64,000 nucleotides of DNA, from positions 1 through 64,000 of the forward strand of contig JAJIRX010000757.1 of NCBI GenBank assembly GCA_023853785.1. Reading direction: 5' to 3'. Below, piece after piece: positions 48,967 through 59,780 of this stretch; the stretch's first letter is position 1; each line of letters starts with the position of its first letter. Under the pieces are notes generated by a model, which had not been told where the DNA came from, did not search any database, and saw only the letters and a list, made by a program, of their open reading frames with translations. The stretch comes from Psilocybe azurescens (Eukaryota > Basidiomycota > Agaricomycetes > Agaricales > Agrocybaceae). Position numbers and translations under genes: made by a program.

Positions 48967-50365
48967 ATGATCGTGCAAAACTTCGCAAAGGATAAAGGAG
49001 AGCAACAGAAAGAAGTCGAAGGCCGCCAAGAAGAGCGTGCAATGGAAGAGCAGTATGTCTTTCAATTTATTCTGGCGACACTTGATCTCAGAACTAAAGT
49101 GTTGTAAATAGAGACTTAAAAAATCTTGGTATTTCCAGTGAATTCCCATACAAGGGTCAACTCCTAGCTGAAGCCACGCCTCCGTCCTGCTACCAAGATC
49201 GAGGAGGAGGACGAATATAAGGAAGAGGAAGTCCCTGTCCTGATCAACCGCGACCTGCCCAATCTCGAGTCAGTGCTGGAGAAAGCAGATATAGTTCTTG
49301 AAGTCGTCGATGGACGGGATCCCCTCGCGTACAAAAGCAAGCACGTAGGGCAGCTCGCGACCGAGATGCACAAAAATGTGCTTTTATTTCTCAACAAAAC
49401 CTGTGAGCCGCACCAAACAAAAAATGATATTGTTATTTTACTAATGCAAATCGAACACAAAAGACACGTCCTAGGGAAGCTGTCGCCTCGTAGTCGCAAC
49501 ATCTGCGAACTCCACGACCAACCTTGCTTTTCCGCGCCGCCTCCTTCCTTCCTCCGCGCCGCCTCCGTCGTGCTGTCGCAGCCCTTGACGAAATGCAAAG
49601 GCAAAGGTGCCCGTGGACGACGCCGTCGACGCCGATTCCCTCCTTACCTGCCTTGCACAATGGGCAATGGACTAAAAGGGCGACAAACCACTCGTCATGG
49701 CCGTCGTCGGCGTTACAAATGTGTGCGCCCCTTTCCTCTTCTCCAACCCAACCAAACCCAACTTAATACTTAACACTAAACGCTCACCCAACCCTCTTCC
49801 TCTTATACCTACAGGTCGGCAAAAGCTCCCTTATCAACTCCTCCTTAAGCGCGCCACACTGCCCGTGTACACCTTCAAGTCCTCCTCGTGCGACCCTACC
49901 GCCACTTCCCTCCCTCAAGAAGGCACTCGAGACCGCAGACCATAAAATCACCACCATCGGTACCCTCGGCCTCTCGTTCACCTCCGATACGGACGAAGTG
50001 GTCGTCGAGCAGAGCCGTGCGCGCGATATTCTACTCCGCAATAACGGCACAATTGACTGTTTGAAAGATGCGAACTGGCCAAGTACGTTTTTATTCTCTA
50101 CTCTCCTGCAGACGATATGCATTATCTTCCCTATTTCGAGAGGTATACTCACCATATTTCTGTCCATCTAGTCGCCCACATCGTCTCGCGCGCAAACATA
50201 AAAGACCTCATGCTAATATACAGCCTTGCCGTGTTCACCAAAGGCGACCTAACGGCCTTCCTGTCAGGGGCCGTGCGTGCAAACCAGCTTTTGAAAAGGT
50301 GTGTTATATTTTCATTTTTCGTCTTTCGACTTCATTGTCGTTAATATTTTAGACTTCTTCGGCAG
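48967..50365 (+). pseudogene. Nucleostemin-like GTPase (GNL3/Grn1 family), broken and 3'-truncated
   Basis: The family comprises circularly permuted GTPases needed for nucleolar 60S ribosome assembly. Visible in order: the basic Grn1 N-terminal part (K-T-S-Q-R-I-K-E-S-N-R-K-K-S-K-A-A-K-K) near 48980, E-F-P-Y-K-G-Q-L-L near 49140, A-D-I-V-L-E-V-V-D-G-R-D-P near 49290, L-F-L-N-K near 49390, G-V-T-N-V then, after an intron, G-K-S-S-L-I-N-S near 49820, and H-I-V-S-R-A-N-I-K-D-L-M near 50180. Breaks: TAG in place of a Trp codon at about 49490, TAA after A-Q-W-A-M-D near 49673, and a frame change after G-K-S-S-L-I-N-S (about 49845). The C-terminal part is missing beyond A-N-Q-L-L-K-R (50300). Two stops plus a missing end make it a pseudogene, presumably a second copy of a functional gene elsewhere. 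Confidence 0.75.
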
Positions 50366-50519
50366 CAGCGGCTGAGGCGTACCATTTCACCTCATATCGC
50401 TTCTCACGACTGGCTATGAGCTCATGAACGTCACTTTTCCATCCTTTCATCCATCCTTCCATTCTCCTCCCTCTCCGTTGCACCGTCCCTATCCTCATAC
50501 TTCATTTTCTGATTACTGT

Positions 50520-51620
50520 TTTGCTGACTTGTCGGAGAAGGTCGCGATACACAGAATGTGGAGCTACACCGGCCGTCACTATATCTTCCTTTGCTTTCGC
50601 TGCTTCACAGATCTCACACAACTAATAATTACCGAACCGATGAATGGCGTTGTACAAGGCTTCCGGATACACTTCAAAGCATGGATATCAAATGTCGAGC
50701 AGGGGAAGAAGACCGCATAGCTGAAAGCCCGGCGTCACAGGGCTCACTGAGAGTCACGCAGAAAATGACAAGACCACGATATATCGACTGAACGACTGAC
50801 TGGGTTACAGATGTGTACGGTGCGGAAGGAAAGAGAAGTCGGTGTCAAAGGAAAAGGTTGGGGATCGCAGTCACGTGTACGTAGATGTAGAAGATAAGAT
50901 AACATGGAAAAGGGGCTATGCCAGCCTTACAATAGCATTCGTCATTGTTATACAGGTCAGGTTTCCTGTTATCTACTCCGCGGCCATTCGGTATCGGGAC
51001 GACAGATCGTGCTTGCCACTCTCCCCAACAGTGTTAGGGATTGAGATCTCCAAATGAGACACTGAAATTCTCTTCACAGCGCGCTACTGCTTCCCTGACG
51101 TTCACTCTCTGACGAGTCGATACAGCAGAGATGCCATCAAGCTCGCTCACAGACTAAGCTTCCAACTGGGCCCAGACATTTTTTTTCGTCTTTCGTCTCC
51201 AACACTTGCACACTCTCAAACCTTTGCATCATGTTTCCATTCGTAAAAACTTGACAAATAAAATTTCCCAACATTCGGTGGGTCATTCACGCACCGGTCA
51301 TCCAGGGTATGACACTTGCGATATTGGGCTCGAGCTTGAGGAGAATGATATGAAGGACTATTTGAACTCCTGGGGTAGGCAATACACACACCTTCGCCAT
51401 ATCCAGATGACCAGCGATAGCTGGTGGATGAGAACGTCGACCAAGGAAAAGTGGATAGAAATGACCTAGCTGTCGCGCGAGTCCGGAACTACGATTCCTC
51501 CAATCTACATTATCTTTCTACGGAAGAACAGAGGACGATTCAATTCCACTGTGACTCGTTTATCTACACAGTTGAACAAAGAACATCATTACCTTGCGAG
51601 AATGACATAGGCTGTTTTCA
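50520..51620 (+). pseudogene. F-box/LRR gene fragment, block B
   Basis: Corresponds to the C-terminal half of the F-box-like gene in block A. It has M-W-S-Y-T-G-R-H-Y-I-F-L-C-F-R-C-F, D-L-T-Q-L-I-I-T-E-P-M near 50560-50640, then after disruption Y-C-F-P-D-V-H-S-L near 51090, and H-S-R-T-G-H-P-G-Y-D-T-C-D-I-G-L-E-L with K-E-K-W-I-E-M at 51250-51469. The F-box itself is absent, and about 250 bases near 50700-50930 have no counterpart in block A. Confidence 0.65.
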
Positions 51621-52194
51621 CCACTCTTAATTCGTCAAACTTGTATTGAATGAACGAAGCTAGATACGTTACTTGTACGATGATACAGACAGGATCGCTT
51701 CAAACACGAGACTATCATTCAGCTGATTGAGGAATAATAAATTGGACTCATACGATACTGATCGGTACACGGGTGCTTAACGGCATTCTCGCACTCATAA
51801 GGCTTCTTCTATCGCGTGAGTGAGCGGACTGTGGCCGAGGTGGGCGTGGATCTAATCGATGATGAACTTAAGATGGGAGAATGCGCCGCAGACAACAGAC
51901 ATCGCCGATTCTCGACGACCTCCTGCAACTTGGAATATTACTGCTCGTATCTCAGAAGGAAATGAGCATATCACATTGTGAAATGAAAATTACCGCTAGA
52001 TAGATGAGCTTAAATAAACTATCTAAAGGCGTATTCTACAGCCGGATTGATCAACTCTTTTCAGAGAAAGAGTCGAGATTGGGTTGGAGTTTGTGGTGAA
52101 GGCAAAGTGATCTATGGAATACGAAGGCACCATAGAAATTCATTAATTCACTGACCAATGGAAACCATGAGAAGGAGCAAAGACGTACCAAATG
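51621..52194. other. Linker repeated in blocks B and C
   Basis: The stretch 51690-52100 is repeated at 58260-58700 and, in part, at 61540-61800, including GTGGCCGAGGTG and CGACCTCCTGCAACTTGGAAT-like words. No ORF is conserved. It is the 3' flank of the Sec genes. Confidence 0.6.
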
Positions 52195-53175
52195 CTAATA
52201 CCGGAAAAACAGACTTTCATCTCCAGTGAATAGTGGGGTGGGTGGTTGATGGTGATGCCGTCAGCAGTATCGTTGGAGAGTGACCAGGGAATAGGTGAGA
52301 AAGAGTCGCGATTAGTTTCTAAAATGGAAATTCCACTGATAGGTGTTGGAGTGTTCGGCAAATTGCCAAGGGTTATAGCATTGGTAATCTCTAATGCCAC
52401 AATCGCAACATTGAAGACTTCGGTAGTCTGGACCTCCAATTCTGCTGCTGAGGTTTGGAATCCCGCAGACCATACATGCGTCCCCGGAGTTCCTAAAAAC
52501 TCATCCTCGTTAACTACAAAAACTGGAGAGTCTCAGAACCGGGAGTAAGCTGGGTGAGGTTGGTGACGTAGGCCTGGTCTTCTGTGATAAACCATGAAGC
52601 AATGCCCCAGAATGGACCACCTCCTGCAGCAGAGACGCCATATTGAAGCGTAGGCTGTATCAGGGCATCCACTGTAGGCGGCGCGAGGGCGGCGAAGTAC
52701 ATGAGGAGTTGGCCACTATTTACTTGTGGAAGCGGCGGAAGGGGCCATTCCGATATGAAACTTAAAATGCTAGGTGCTTCAACAATGGCGGCTATGGTTG
52801 CAGATTGTAGATTTCGAGAATCAAGACTGGGTTTGATAGCGGGGCCATTAGGGAGATTGAAACGAGGCTTGGAACCTTTCAAGGGCGCAACGTGGAGTAC
52901 GGTGCCATCAGCATCGAGGAGACGAACTTCGTTCGCTGAGTGCAAAACCTTGCCACCCTCTGGGACGGTATGTATATTCGATTTTGGGAGCATACCACCA
53001 GGGGTGTGTACCAGCTCGTCGGCAGCACTCTGTGAATGGAAGAGTCAGATACAAGCTTAGGAAATAAGATATAGATTAAGCTTACTGGATCCACTGGACT
53101 CGCGATTGCATTGAGAGCATAGAATGCGAGAAGCATGCACAAGGCCACAGGTCGGGGAGACATGAATGCAAGCAT
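52195..53175 (-). pseudogene. Secreted-protein paralogue SecB, two frame breaks
   Basis: Exon 1 is 53175-53086 and exon 2 starts at 53029. The signal peptide (MLAFMSPRPVALCMLLAFYA...) and the G-V-S-A-A-G-G-G-P-F-W motif are kept. One base is missing relative to SecA after P-G-S-E-T-L (about 52525), causing an early TAG. A second frame change near 52225 precedes the end, which otherwise reads F-F-R-Y and stop at 52195-52197. Between the breaks the protein still matches SecA, so decay is recent, or both are sequence errors. The two changes together, and more substitutions than in SecC, favour a pseudogene. Confidence 0.7.
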
Positions 53176-54954
53176 TATCTACTGCTCCATCAGCACGGTG
53201 CTCAATGTTCGATTTAAGCTGTTTACCTGTAAATCAAGCTGTTCGAGACTGGTGAAAATCCTAGCCTTTTCGTGTTCTCTTTTAAAGATCGAAGGAGATG
53301 AGTGATCCTCGTTAAAGCAGTCACATGTAGCAATCTGTGTCGGTCTCACTGGTGCTGTGATTTATTTTACAGAAGTGGAAACTGTCAATGGCTTCTCGAA
53401 GGCACATGGTGCATTTTAATCAACAGATGAACGTCGGCTGCACTGATATATCCCACTAATATCTTGTTCCGTTCCTTCAGTGGGAATGACTGACAGATTG
53501 AGGTCGGGCCGAGGATCAGGCACCAAACCCAACGTATAACTTGTGGCCAACCCAAGATGATGATTCTAAGTGACGAATGTTAAGCGATACACTTCTGAAG
53601 ATTCGAGACGAGAAGCCACATCTTAAGCTCATCCTAAACAGGACTTTCAGCTCGGTGCAAGCTATGGTGGGTGTGAAGGTGCCTTGGACAAAATATCAGC
53701 ATCTCATGATTGATATTTTAGTACTGCGGACGGCCGAGAAGCGCTCATTATCCTCGATTACCAATGCCTCTTCATCGCTTCTGCTTCTCAAGAATGACAG
53801 CTATACCACTGTACCAGGGTATGTTCAGCGTTAAGCAGTCGGTCATGAGGTGAATCGACCGTGGACAACGACCATTAAGCATATTGTTCCACACGCACCA
53901 TTCGATCACTCGTCCCACTTTCAAACTATTTTGAGAAGCCTTAAACAGTTTTTTCGGCAATGCAGAACGTCCGTGAACAGTGGGATGGAGAACGGGGATG
54001 ATATGGAAAGTCAATGCGCGGGTAAGTCATGTAAGACTTCGAAGAGTCAAAGGTCGGCTGGTTGAACATTTTTGCCTGGTACTCTCATCGCTTGTCGTGT
54101 GTATTAGCTGAAGATATCATACACCGACTCTTCCCGGTAGGTAGGTACTATGGAGGACAAGTCCTTAGCAAGTATTCGTGTGTTCATGTCATTCGCATGT
54201 ACCGAAGGCTCTTACCTCCGTCGTTACTACGGACCGATGGCATAAACAATTAAGAGTTCATACGGTTGAGCAAAGTAAGTCTATGCGATAAAATTTTCCA
54301 TCTGATTACAGAGTTCCCAGTTATCTGCTACAAGTCTTGTAGCAGATAACTATGAAAAGTACAAGCTCAGCATTAGAAACTCCGAGCCGCCACAGAGTGT
54401 CTCCTATGGGTATGGACATTCTAGATAGTAGGCGAATGTAAATTGAGCGTTCTGTTGCCATTCTAAGAAGAATTATTCTTCGTGTCCCCTAAATGCCAAA
54501 AACTGTGTCAAGTACGTTTGTGGGGCTGTTCCACTGAGTGCGGGCATCAGTACACTAAGCGAAGTTTGATCTGTTCAAATTTAAATCTCTCATCTTCGTC
54601 AATACAGTGTTTTATTGGAGCTTAAGTGCTATAGATAACGATGTACATCTTCGACCGGCCCTTGTTCACCCAGCATACAAAAAAACAACACCGAGTCGCA
54701 CGCTCATCTATACATAAACACCTAAAAAAGTCCGTGAATAAATAACACCCTGCCAATGAAGGAGTGGAATCGGCATAGGATGAGGTGGAGAGGGAGAGAA
54801 CCAAGAAACGTCTATGATACAAGAAGTAGACGTTTCTACAAGGTAGGAAAAAGACGACAGACAAGCAGACTGAACCAAGTACTCAAGAAACAGCAGCCTC
54901 TGGTCGAAAAGAAGCGTCTTAATAGCGTAACAGAGAATGTCCGAGAAGATAACG
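53176..54954. other. Spacer between SecB and CFEM-B
   Basis: Mirrors 9552-11358 of block A, including the region at about 53770-54060. No gene is supported. Confidence 0.5.
54319..54351. repeat. 33-bp perfect palindrome, block B copy
   Basis: Identical to 10186-10218: arm AGTTATCTGCTACAA, spacer GTC, perfect inverse arm. Confidence 0.85.
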
Positions 54955-55872
54955 TTAAAAGACGCCTATGAGGACACCAAGGCCCCATCCAACGACGAAC
55001 TTGGCCCACGCCACCTTGCCAAAGACGACATTGAAGCCACACATCCCCAAGGACCCCGACGGAGTAGTCGCATTCGGCGAATCGGTGCTCCCCGCGTCCG
55101 AAGCGCTGGCGCTGGATGTCCGCGAGTCAGTGAGAAGAACACCAACGGCAGTAGGCAGAATGCCGTTCGAGATGCCTGTCCCAATCGATGCGCCTGGGCC
55201 GGTAGAGCTCGTCTGAGAGACAGTGAGGCTTGTTGGAGTGGAGATTGAGCGCGTGCTTGTGCTGCTAGTGGTCCTAGTGCTCGTGGCGAATCCGGACTTG
55301 GACTTGGACTTGGATGTCCCAGTAGACGATGACTTTCTAGATGAATGGGTCGAAAATGAGCTGCTAGCGTGAGTTGTACCGCTCGCTGAGCTGGAATGAG
55401 AGGCGGTAGAAAAAGTCGCGGATGTAGCAATAGAGGTTTCGGCCACTAAATATATACCAAAGGCACAACCAACCTGATGAGCTGAACGCCGATTGAACGT
55501 GAGCTTCATAACTTGCCACCGTTACAGAAGGTATCAATGACGCCTTTGACTGCATTACGGTCTTCCACATTGCAGACAGACTGGGAGCGGCCGATAACAG
55601 AGTCATGGAAAGCACTGGTGGCGCACAGGCATTTCGCGTCAGAGTCAGAGCTGTCGCGATTATATCCTACGTCAGGACCACACGCGATAACGGACGAGAA
55701 AAACAAACAATTGACAGTGACTGGCGGACGCAGCGCTGGCATCGCGATTGTTGGCGCAAGCGGGTAGTTGACTGAGCTTAGAACCCTGGGCCGCGACAAT
55801 TGGTACTACGCTTCCGAAATACAATGCCAAAGCTGGTATAATGGTTACGAGCGATCAGGTGGAGGCACGCAT
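54955..55872 (-). pseudogene. CFEM-B, decayed copy of CFEM-A
   Basis: Aligns with CFEM-A over its full length. Codon 6 is TGA where CFEM-A has TGG (Trp). Two CFEM cysteine codons are changed to arginine: C-A-N-N-C becomes C-A-N-N-R, and I-G-C-S-Q becomes I-G-R-S-Q. The Ser/Thr stalk stays open through the point where CFEM-A changes frame, and the hydrophobic tail (F-V-V-G-W-G-L-G-V-L-I-G-V-F) ends at 54955. Loss of two disulphide cysteines and the early stop indicate a pseudogene. The upstream region is also unlike that of CFEM-A. Confidence 0.78.
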
Positions 55873-57846
55873 GTTGCAATTGGTAAGAGAATAGAAGTGG
55901 TGATACATCGTTGATGAAGACGCTGGGTCCCAGAACGGTGCTGAGCAACCTGCTAGGTGAATTGTAATTAGCAAGAAAAGGGGGATGGGGGTGGGCTGGA
56001 TACACCTATGTGCCTTGGCATTCCTGTTCATTTTTGCGAAAGGCAGAATGGCGGCGGTGAATGTGAACGCAGACAAGGGGAAGTGGGTGGAGAGGGAGCT
56101 GATGGCCACTAAACACGCCAGGAGATATTGGTGCTGGGGGCGGAAGAGGTTCTTCGTGGTCTGTTGGGTGTAATAAAGTAAGAAAAAGAGGCAGAGGGTG
56201 AACGAGATTTACCTGTGAGCTGCAAGTGCCACGTTTGTCACCATGACAGACAAAATAGCGGAAGCAGTACCACCAAGCGCAAACGTAGGCGTAAGGAGCG
56301 GTGAGTGCGAGGCGACACTGAAGAGTCGGTGGCAGCCAGGTCCATAGCAGTGTTGGTCGCTAGGCTTAGTAAAGAGGTCGCAGTGGCCACCTCGCCTACT
56401 CTCACAATCGTTCTCAGCAGTTTCTATGTATCATCACTGTAAAGCGGCATGGGACAGGGGGACGCATGATGCAGAGGTAACCGGCATTGTGCTGACCTTG
56501 ACGGGGTGCACCGTGTGGGCTATACACCTTCTCGCGTTGTCATTGCGGGTGGCGTAGGCAAGCGGTGCGATATACTGGGGATCGGGGCTGCGGGGGCTTA
56601 GTGATGGTGGTGGAGCTTACCGCGTTACCATTGTCGTGAGTGTAAGCTTGAGGTCGCAGCTTCACCGTGTAACTATGGAGCCTTCGGCGTTCAGTGGTTA
56701 GCGTGACAGGCAGACGGCAGTGTGAATGTCGTCGACAAGAGTGGGAAAGGGAGGTGGGTGGTGGTACTGAACAAATCACTGAAGTTGAACTTTGCGATTA
56801 TTATTAATAGTCGCGAATGTTTAACATGTCATGTGATCTGTGGGAAAACGGAAGTGGGGTTAAATTAAGACCTCTTTATACTGGGGTAGGGTGCCCTATA
56901 TGTTCGACAAAAAGCTGCCGCCACCATGTTGCAGCCACACCGACTGCTGGTGCATTCACATCAGCGGTACCGCCACCTCGTCCTTGGTTCTTCACCCACT
57001 TCCGAGTACTTATACTATCATGCGTAGCTCCACAGTTAAAGGCGCACTCATGAAGCCACATACAATTGATAGCCGCAAGAATACTGATTACAGATCATAC
57101 AGGCGCTCGGTCATTCTTGTCTGATCGCCTGTTCTTCGGTATTACCACAACCAAACGGTGGTGTCGACTCGGAGCTTTTCGGCCGGCGAAAAGTGCTCGA
57201 ACACTTCACAACGATGGAGGAGGGCCATAAGTGGAAGCTGCAAGCCATGACGGGTGTCATGTCTCGAAAACGTGGTTTACAAGGTTACTACAACGCAATC
57301 TTGTACATCTCGCTTCTTATAAAGTTCGGTATTTATGTCTGCATGTACTGGAAAAAATGACCAAAAAGTGAGGGAGAGCTTTCTTAGAATAGATCGCGAA
57401 AACATGTTAGTGCAAGGATAGGGGGAATGCTATCAAACGGCATAGCCATATGATTTAAATATATCACTCCGCAGTTTTGAGAGGCATGTTGCCTATTTGT
57501 ATGTTGAGTAAGGCCATGGCCCACGGACGTTGTCGCTTTAGAAGTTGGGTAATGCTTTGGATACTGAAAGTCAGTTGTAATAGTTGAGCAAAAGGACTGG
57601 GGACAGATATGTAGAGCCTACAACGTGGCCCAATGTCCAAAACGTTAAAACGCCCAATGGCATGTCCTCCCATTCATCCGAGGCTATGTTCCCATACGTC
57701 ACTACGGACAACAGCATCCCCAGAAAAAGAGATTCACTGTTCTTCTGGCTATGTTATGAGATGCATCTCGGATCCTACGAGATGTACCCGTGCTTCTGAC
57801 GCCGTTCATTATTCACATTCCACGATACAAAATCCTATGAAACTCG
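55873..57846. other. Region upstream of CFEM-B with an unmatched insert
   Basis: 57115-57846 matches block A (7340-8130, inverted). About 55930-57100 has no counterpart there and no recognisable gene; ORFs of 60-100 codons lack motifs. It may be an insertion that replaced the CFEM-B promoter. Confidence 0.45.
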
Positions 57847-57854
57847 TATAAATA
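57847..57854 (+). promoter_or_regulatory. TATA box of the block B 'AELF' ORF
   Basis: TATAAATA, 85 bases before the ATG at 57932, followed by a CT-rich leader. Confidence 0.5.
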
Positions 57855-57931
57855 TCCTTGTCAACCATTCATCGACATCCCATCTCTCCTATCACCACAG
57901 TCATCACCACATCCATTTACACCTTTATCTA

Positions 57932-58111
57932 ATGATCTTGTGCTCTCTGAGACGCATGATGATCCTCAAGGGACCGCCAGTTAGCAAGCTCTCCTGGAGA
58001 CAACATCTACTTTTAGCGGAATTATTTAACGCGTCCCACCCGTACGTCGCGGTTGTGGATAAAACTTACACGTTCCCCGACAATGCACGGTGTACGCTCC
58101 GTACGGGATGA
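57932..58111 (+). CDS. Short ORF of the 'AELF' family, block B copy
   Basis: A 59-residue ORF starting MILCSLRRMMILKG and containing L-L-L-A-E-L-F-N-A-S-H-P. Three in-frame ATGs occur at its start. It is the full-length partner of 7056-7229, where the first ATG is GTG. Function unknown. Confidence 0.4.
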   Translation: MILCSLRRMMILKGPPVSKLSWRQHLLLAELFNASHPYVAVVDKTYTFPDNARCTLRTG

Positions 58112-58794
58112 CTCAAATTTCTGCTCCTGGGTCAATGTGTCTCCTTTCAGGCACCCATAGCTAATGTCAGACCTTTACCCAGACTCGGACCGTCTCCACT
58201 CAGTTCAGCTCTGCACACCTGTGAGTCTTTCTTTCGTTTCATCAGTCTACAACTTGTAGAATGAAACAGTCAAGATCGCTTCAAACTCAGCCGACTGAAA
58301 AATAATAAATTATACTCATACGATACGGTACACGGCTGAATATAGATCGATAGCAATCTTGTACTCACGAGGCTCCTTCCTGTACCATGTGATAGGTGAG
58401 GAGACCGTGGCCGAGGTGAGCGTGGATGTAATTATTTGGGTACGACGATGAACTCGATATGAGAGAACGAGACGCAGATAACAAACATTGCCGATCCTCG
58501 ACGATTTCCTTCAACTTGGAACTTTACTACACATATCCAAAGAGGAAATCATATGTAAATTTCAAGAAAACTGTGAAAAGAAAATGACCGCTAGATAGTT
58601 GAGCGTGAGTAAACTATCTAAATGTATATTGTACAGCCAAATTGGTCGATTACTTTCAGAAGAGGAAAGAATGGGAATTGAGTTAAAGCTTGGAGTGGAG
58701 GAAAAGGATCTATGGAATATAAAGGTATCATAAGAATTAGTTACTTTATTGAATAATGAGAACCATGAGGAAAGGGTGAAAGACGCACCATATG
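58112..58794. other. B/C junction and 3' flank of SecC
   Basis: At about 58260 the similarity to block A ends and similarity to the linker at 51690 begins, marking the junction with the third copy. Confidence 0.55.
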
Positions 58795-59780
58795 CTAATA
58801 CTGGAAAAATAGCGTTTCATCTCCATTAAATGGTCTGGGTAATTTGTTGATGGTGATTCCATCGGCCGTATCACTGGATAATGACCAGGGAATGGGAGAG
58901 AAAGACTGGCCATTTGTCTCTAAAATGAAAATTTCATCGATATCAGTTGGAGTGTTCGGCAAATTGCCAAGGGTAATAGCATTGGTGATCTCTAATGCCA
59001 CAATCGCGACATTAAAGTCTTCCACAGTCTGGATATTCAGTCCTGCTGCAGGGAAGCTTTGGAATCCTGTAAACCAGGCATGTGTCCCCGGAGTTCCTAG
59101 AAACTCATCCTCGTTGACTACAAAAGAATCTAGAGTCAGAGAGCCAGGAGAGAGCTGGGTGAGGTTGGTAACGAAGGCCTGATCTTCCGTGATAAACCAT
59201 GAAGCAAGGCTCCAGAATGGACCACCACCTGCAGCAGAGACGCCATATTGAAGCGTAGGCTGTATCAGGGCATCCACTGTAGGCGGCGCGAGGGCGGCGA
59301 AGTACATGAGGAGTTGGCCACTATTTACTTGGGGTAGTGGCGGAAGGCCCCAGTCCGATAGGAAACTTGAAACGCTAGGTGCTTGAGCAATGGCGGCGAT
59401 GGTTGCAGCTTGGAGATTTCGAGAAGTAAGGCTGGGTTTGATAGCGGGGTCATTAGGGAGATTGAAACGGGGCTTGGTACCTTTCAAGGGCGCGGCATGG
59501 AGAACGGCGCCATCGGCATCGAGCAGACGAACCTCGGTCGCTGAGTGTACGATCTTACCACCTTCTGGGACGGTGTGTACGTTTGATTTTGGGAGCATAC
59601 CACCCGGGGTGTGTACCAACTCGTCGGCAGCACGCTGTGAATAGAAGGATCAGATACAAGCTTAAGAAATAAGATATAGATTGAGCTTACTGGTTCCAAT
59701 GGACTCGCGATTGCATTGAGAGCATAGAATGCGAGAAGCATGCACAAGGCCACAGGTCGGAGAGACATGGATGCAAGCAT
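58795..59780 (-). CDS. Secreted protein of unknown function, SecC (intact)
   Basis: Exons 59780-59691 and 59634-58795 give 309 residues, the same length, intron position and phase as SecA. The signal peptide starts MLASMSLRPVALCMLLAFYA. The motif G-V-S-A-A-G-G-G-P-F-W and the end E-T-L-F-F-Q-Y are kept, and the frame is clean. It is closer to SecA than the neighbouring SecB in its C-terminal half, which suggests selection or gene conversion. Secretion to the medium or cell wall is expected; function is unknown. Confidence 0.87.

Larger units (their letters stand above)
50520..58260. repeat. Block B: right arm of the large inverted duplication
   Basis: Inverted paralogue of 6910-13830, with F-box fragment, SecB, palindrome, CFEM-B and 'AELF' ORF in mirrored order. 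It differs by a roughly 1-kb unmatched stretch upstream of CFEM-B (about 55900-57100). At about 58260 it abuts a third partial copy whose first bases match 51690 onwards. Confidence 0.8.
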
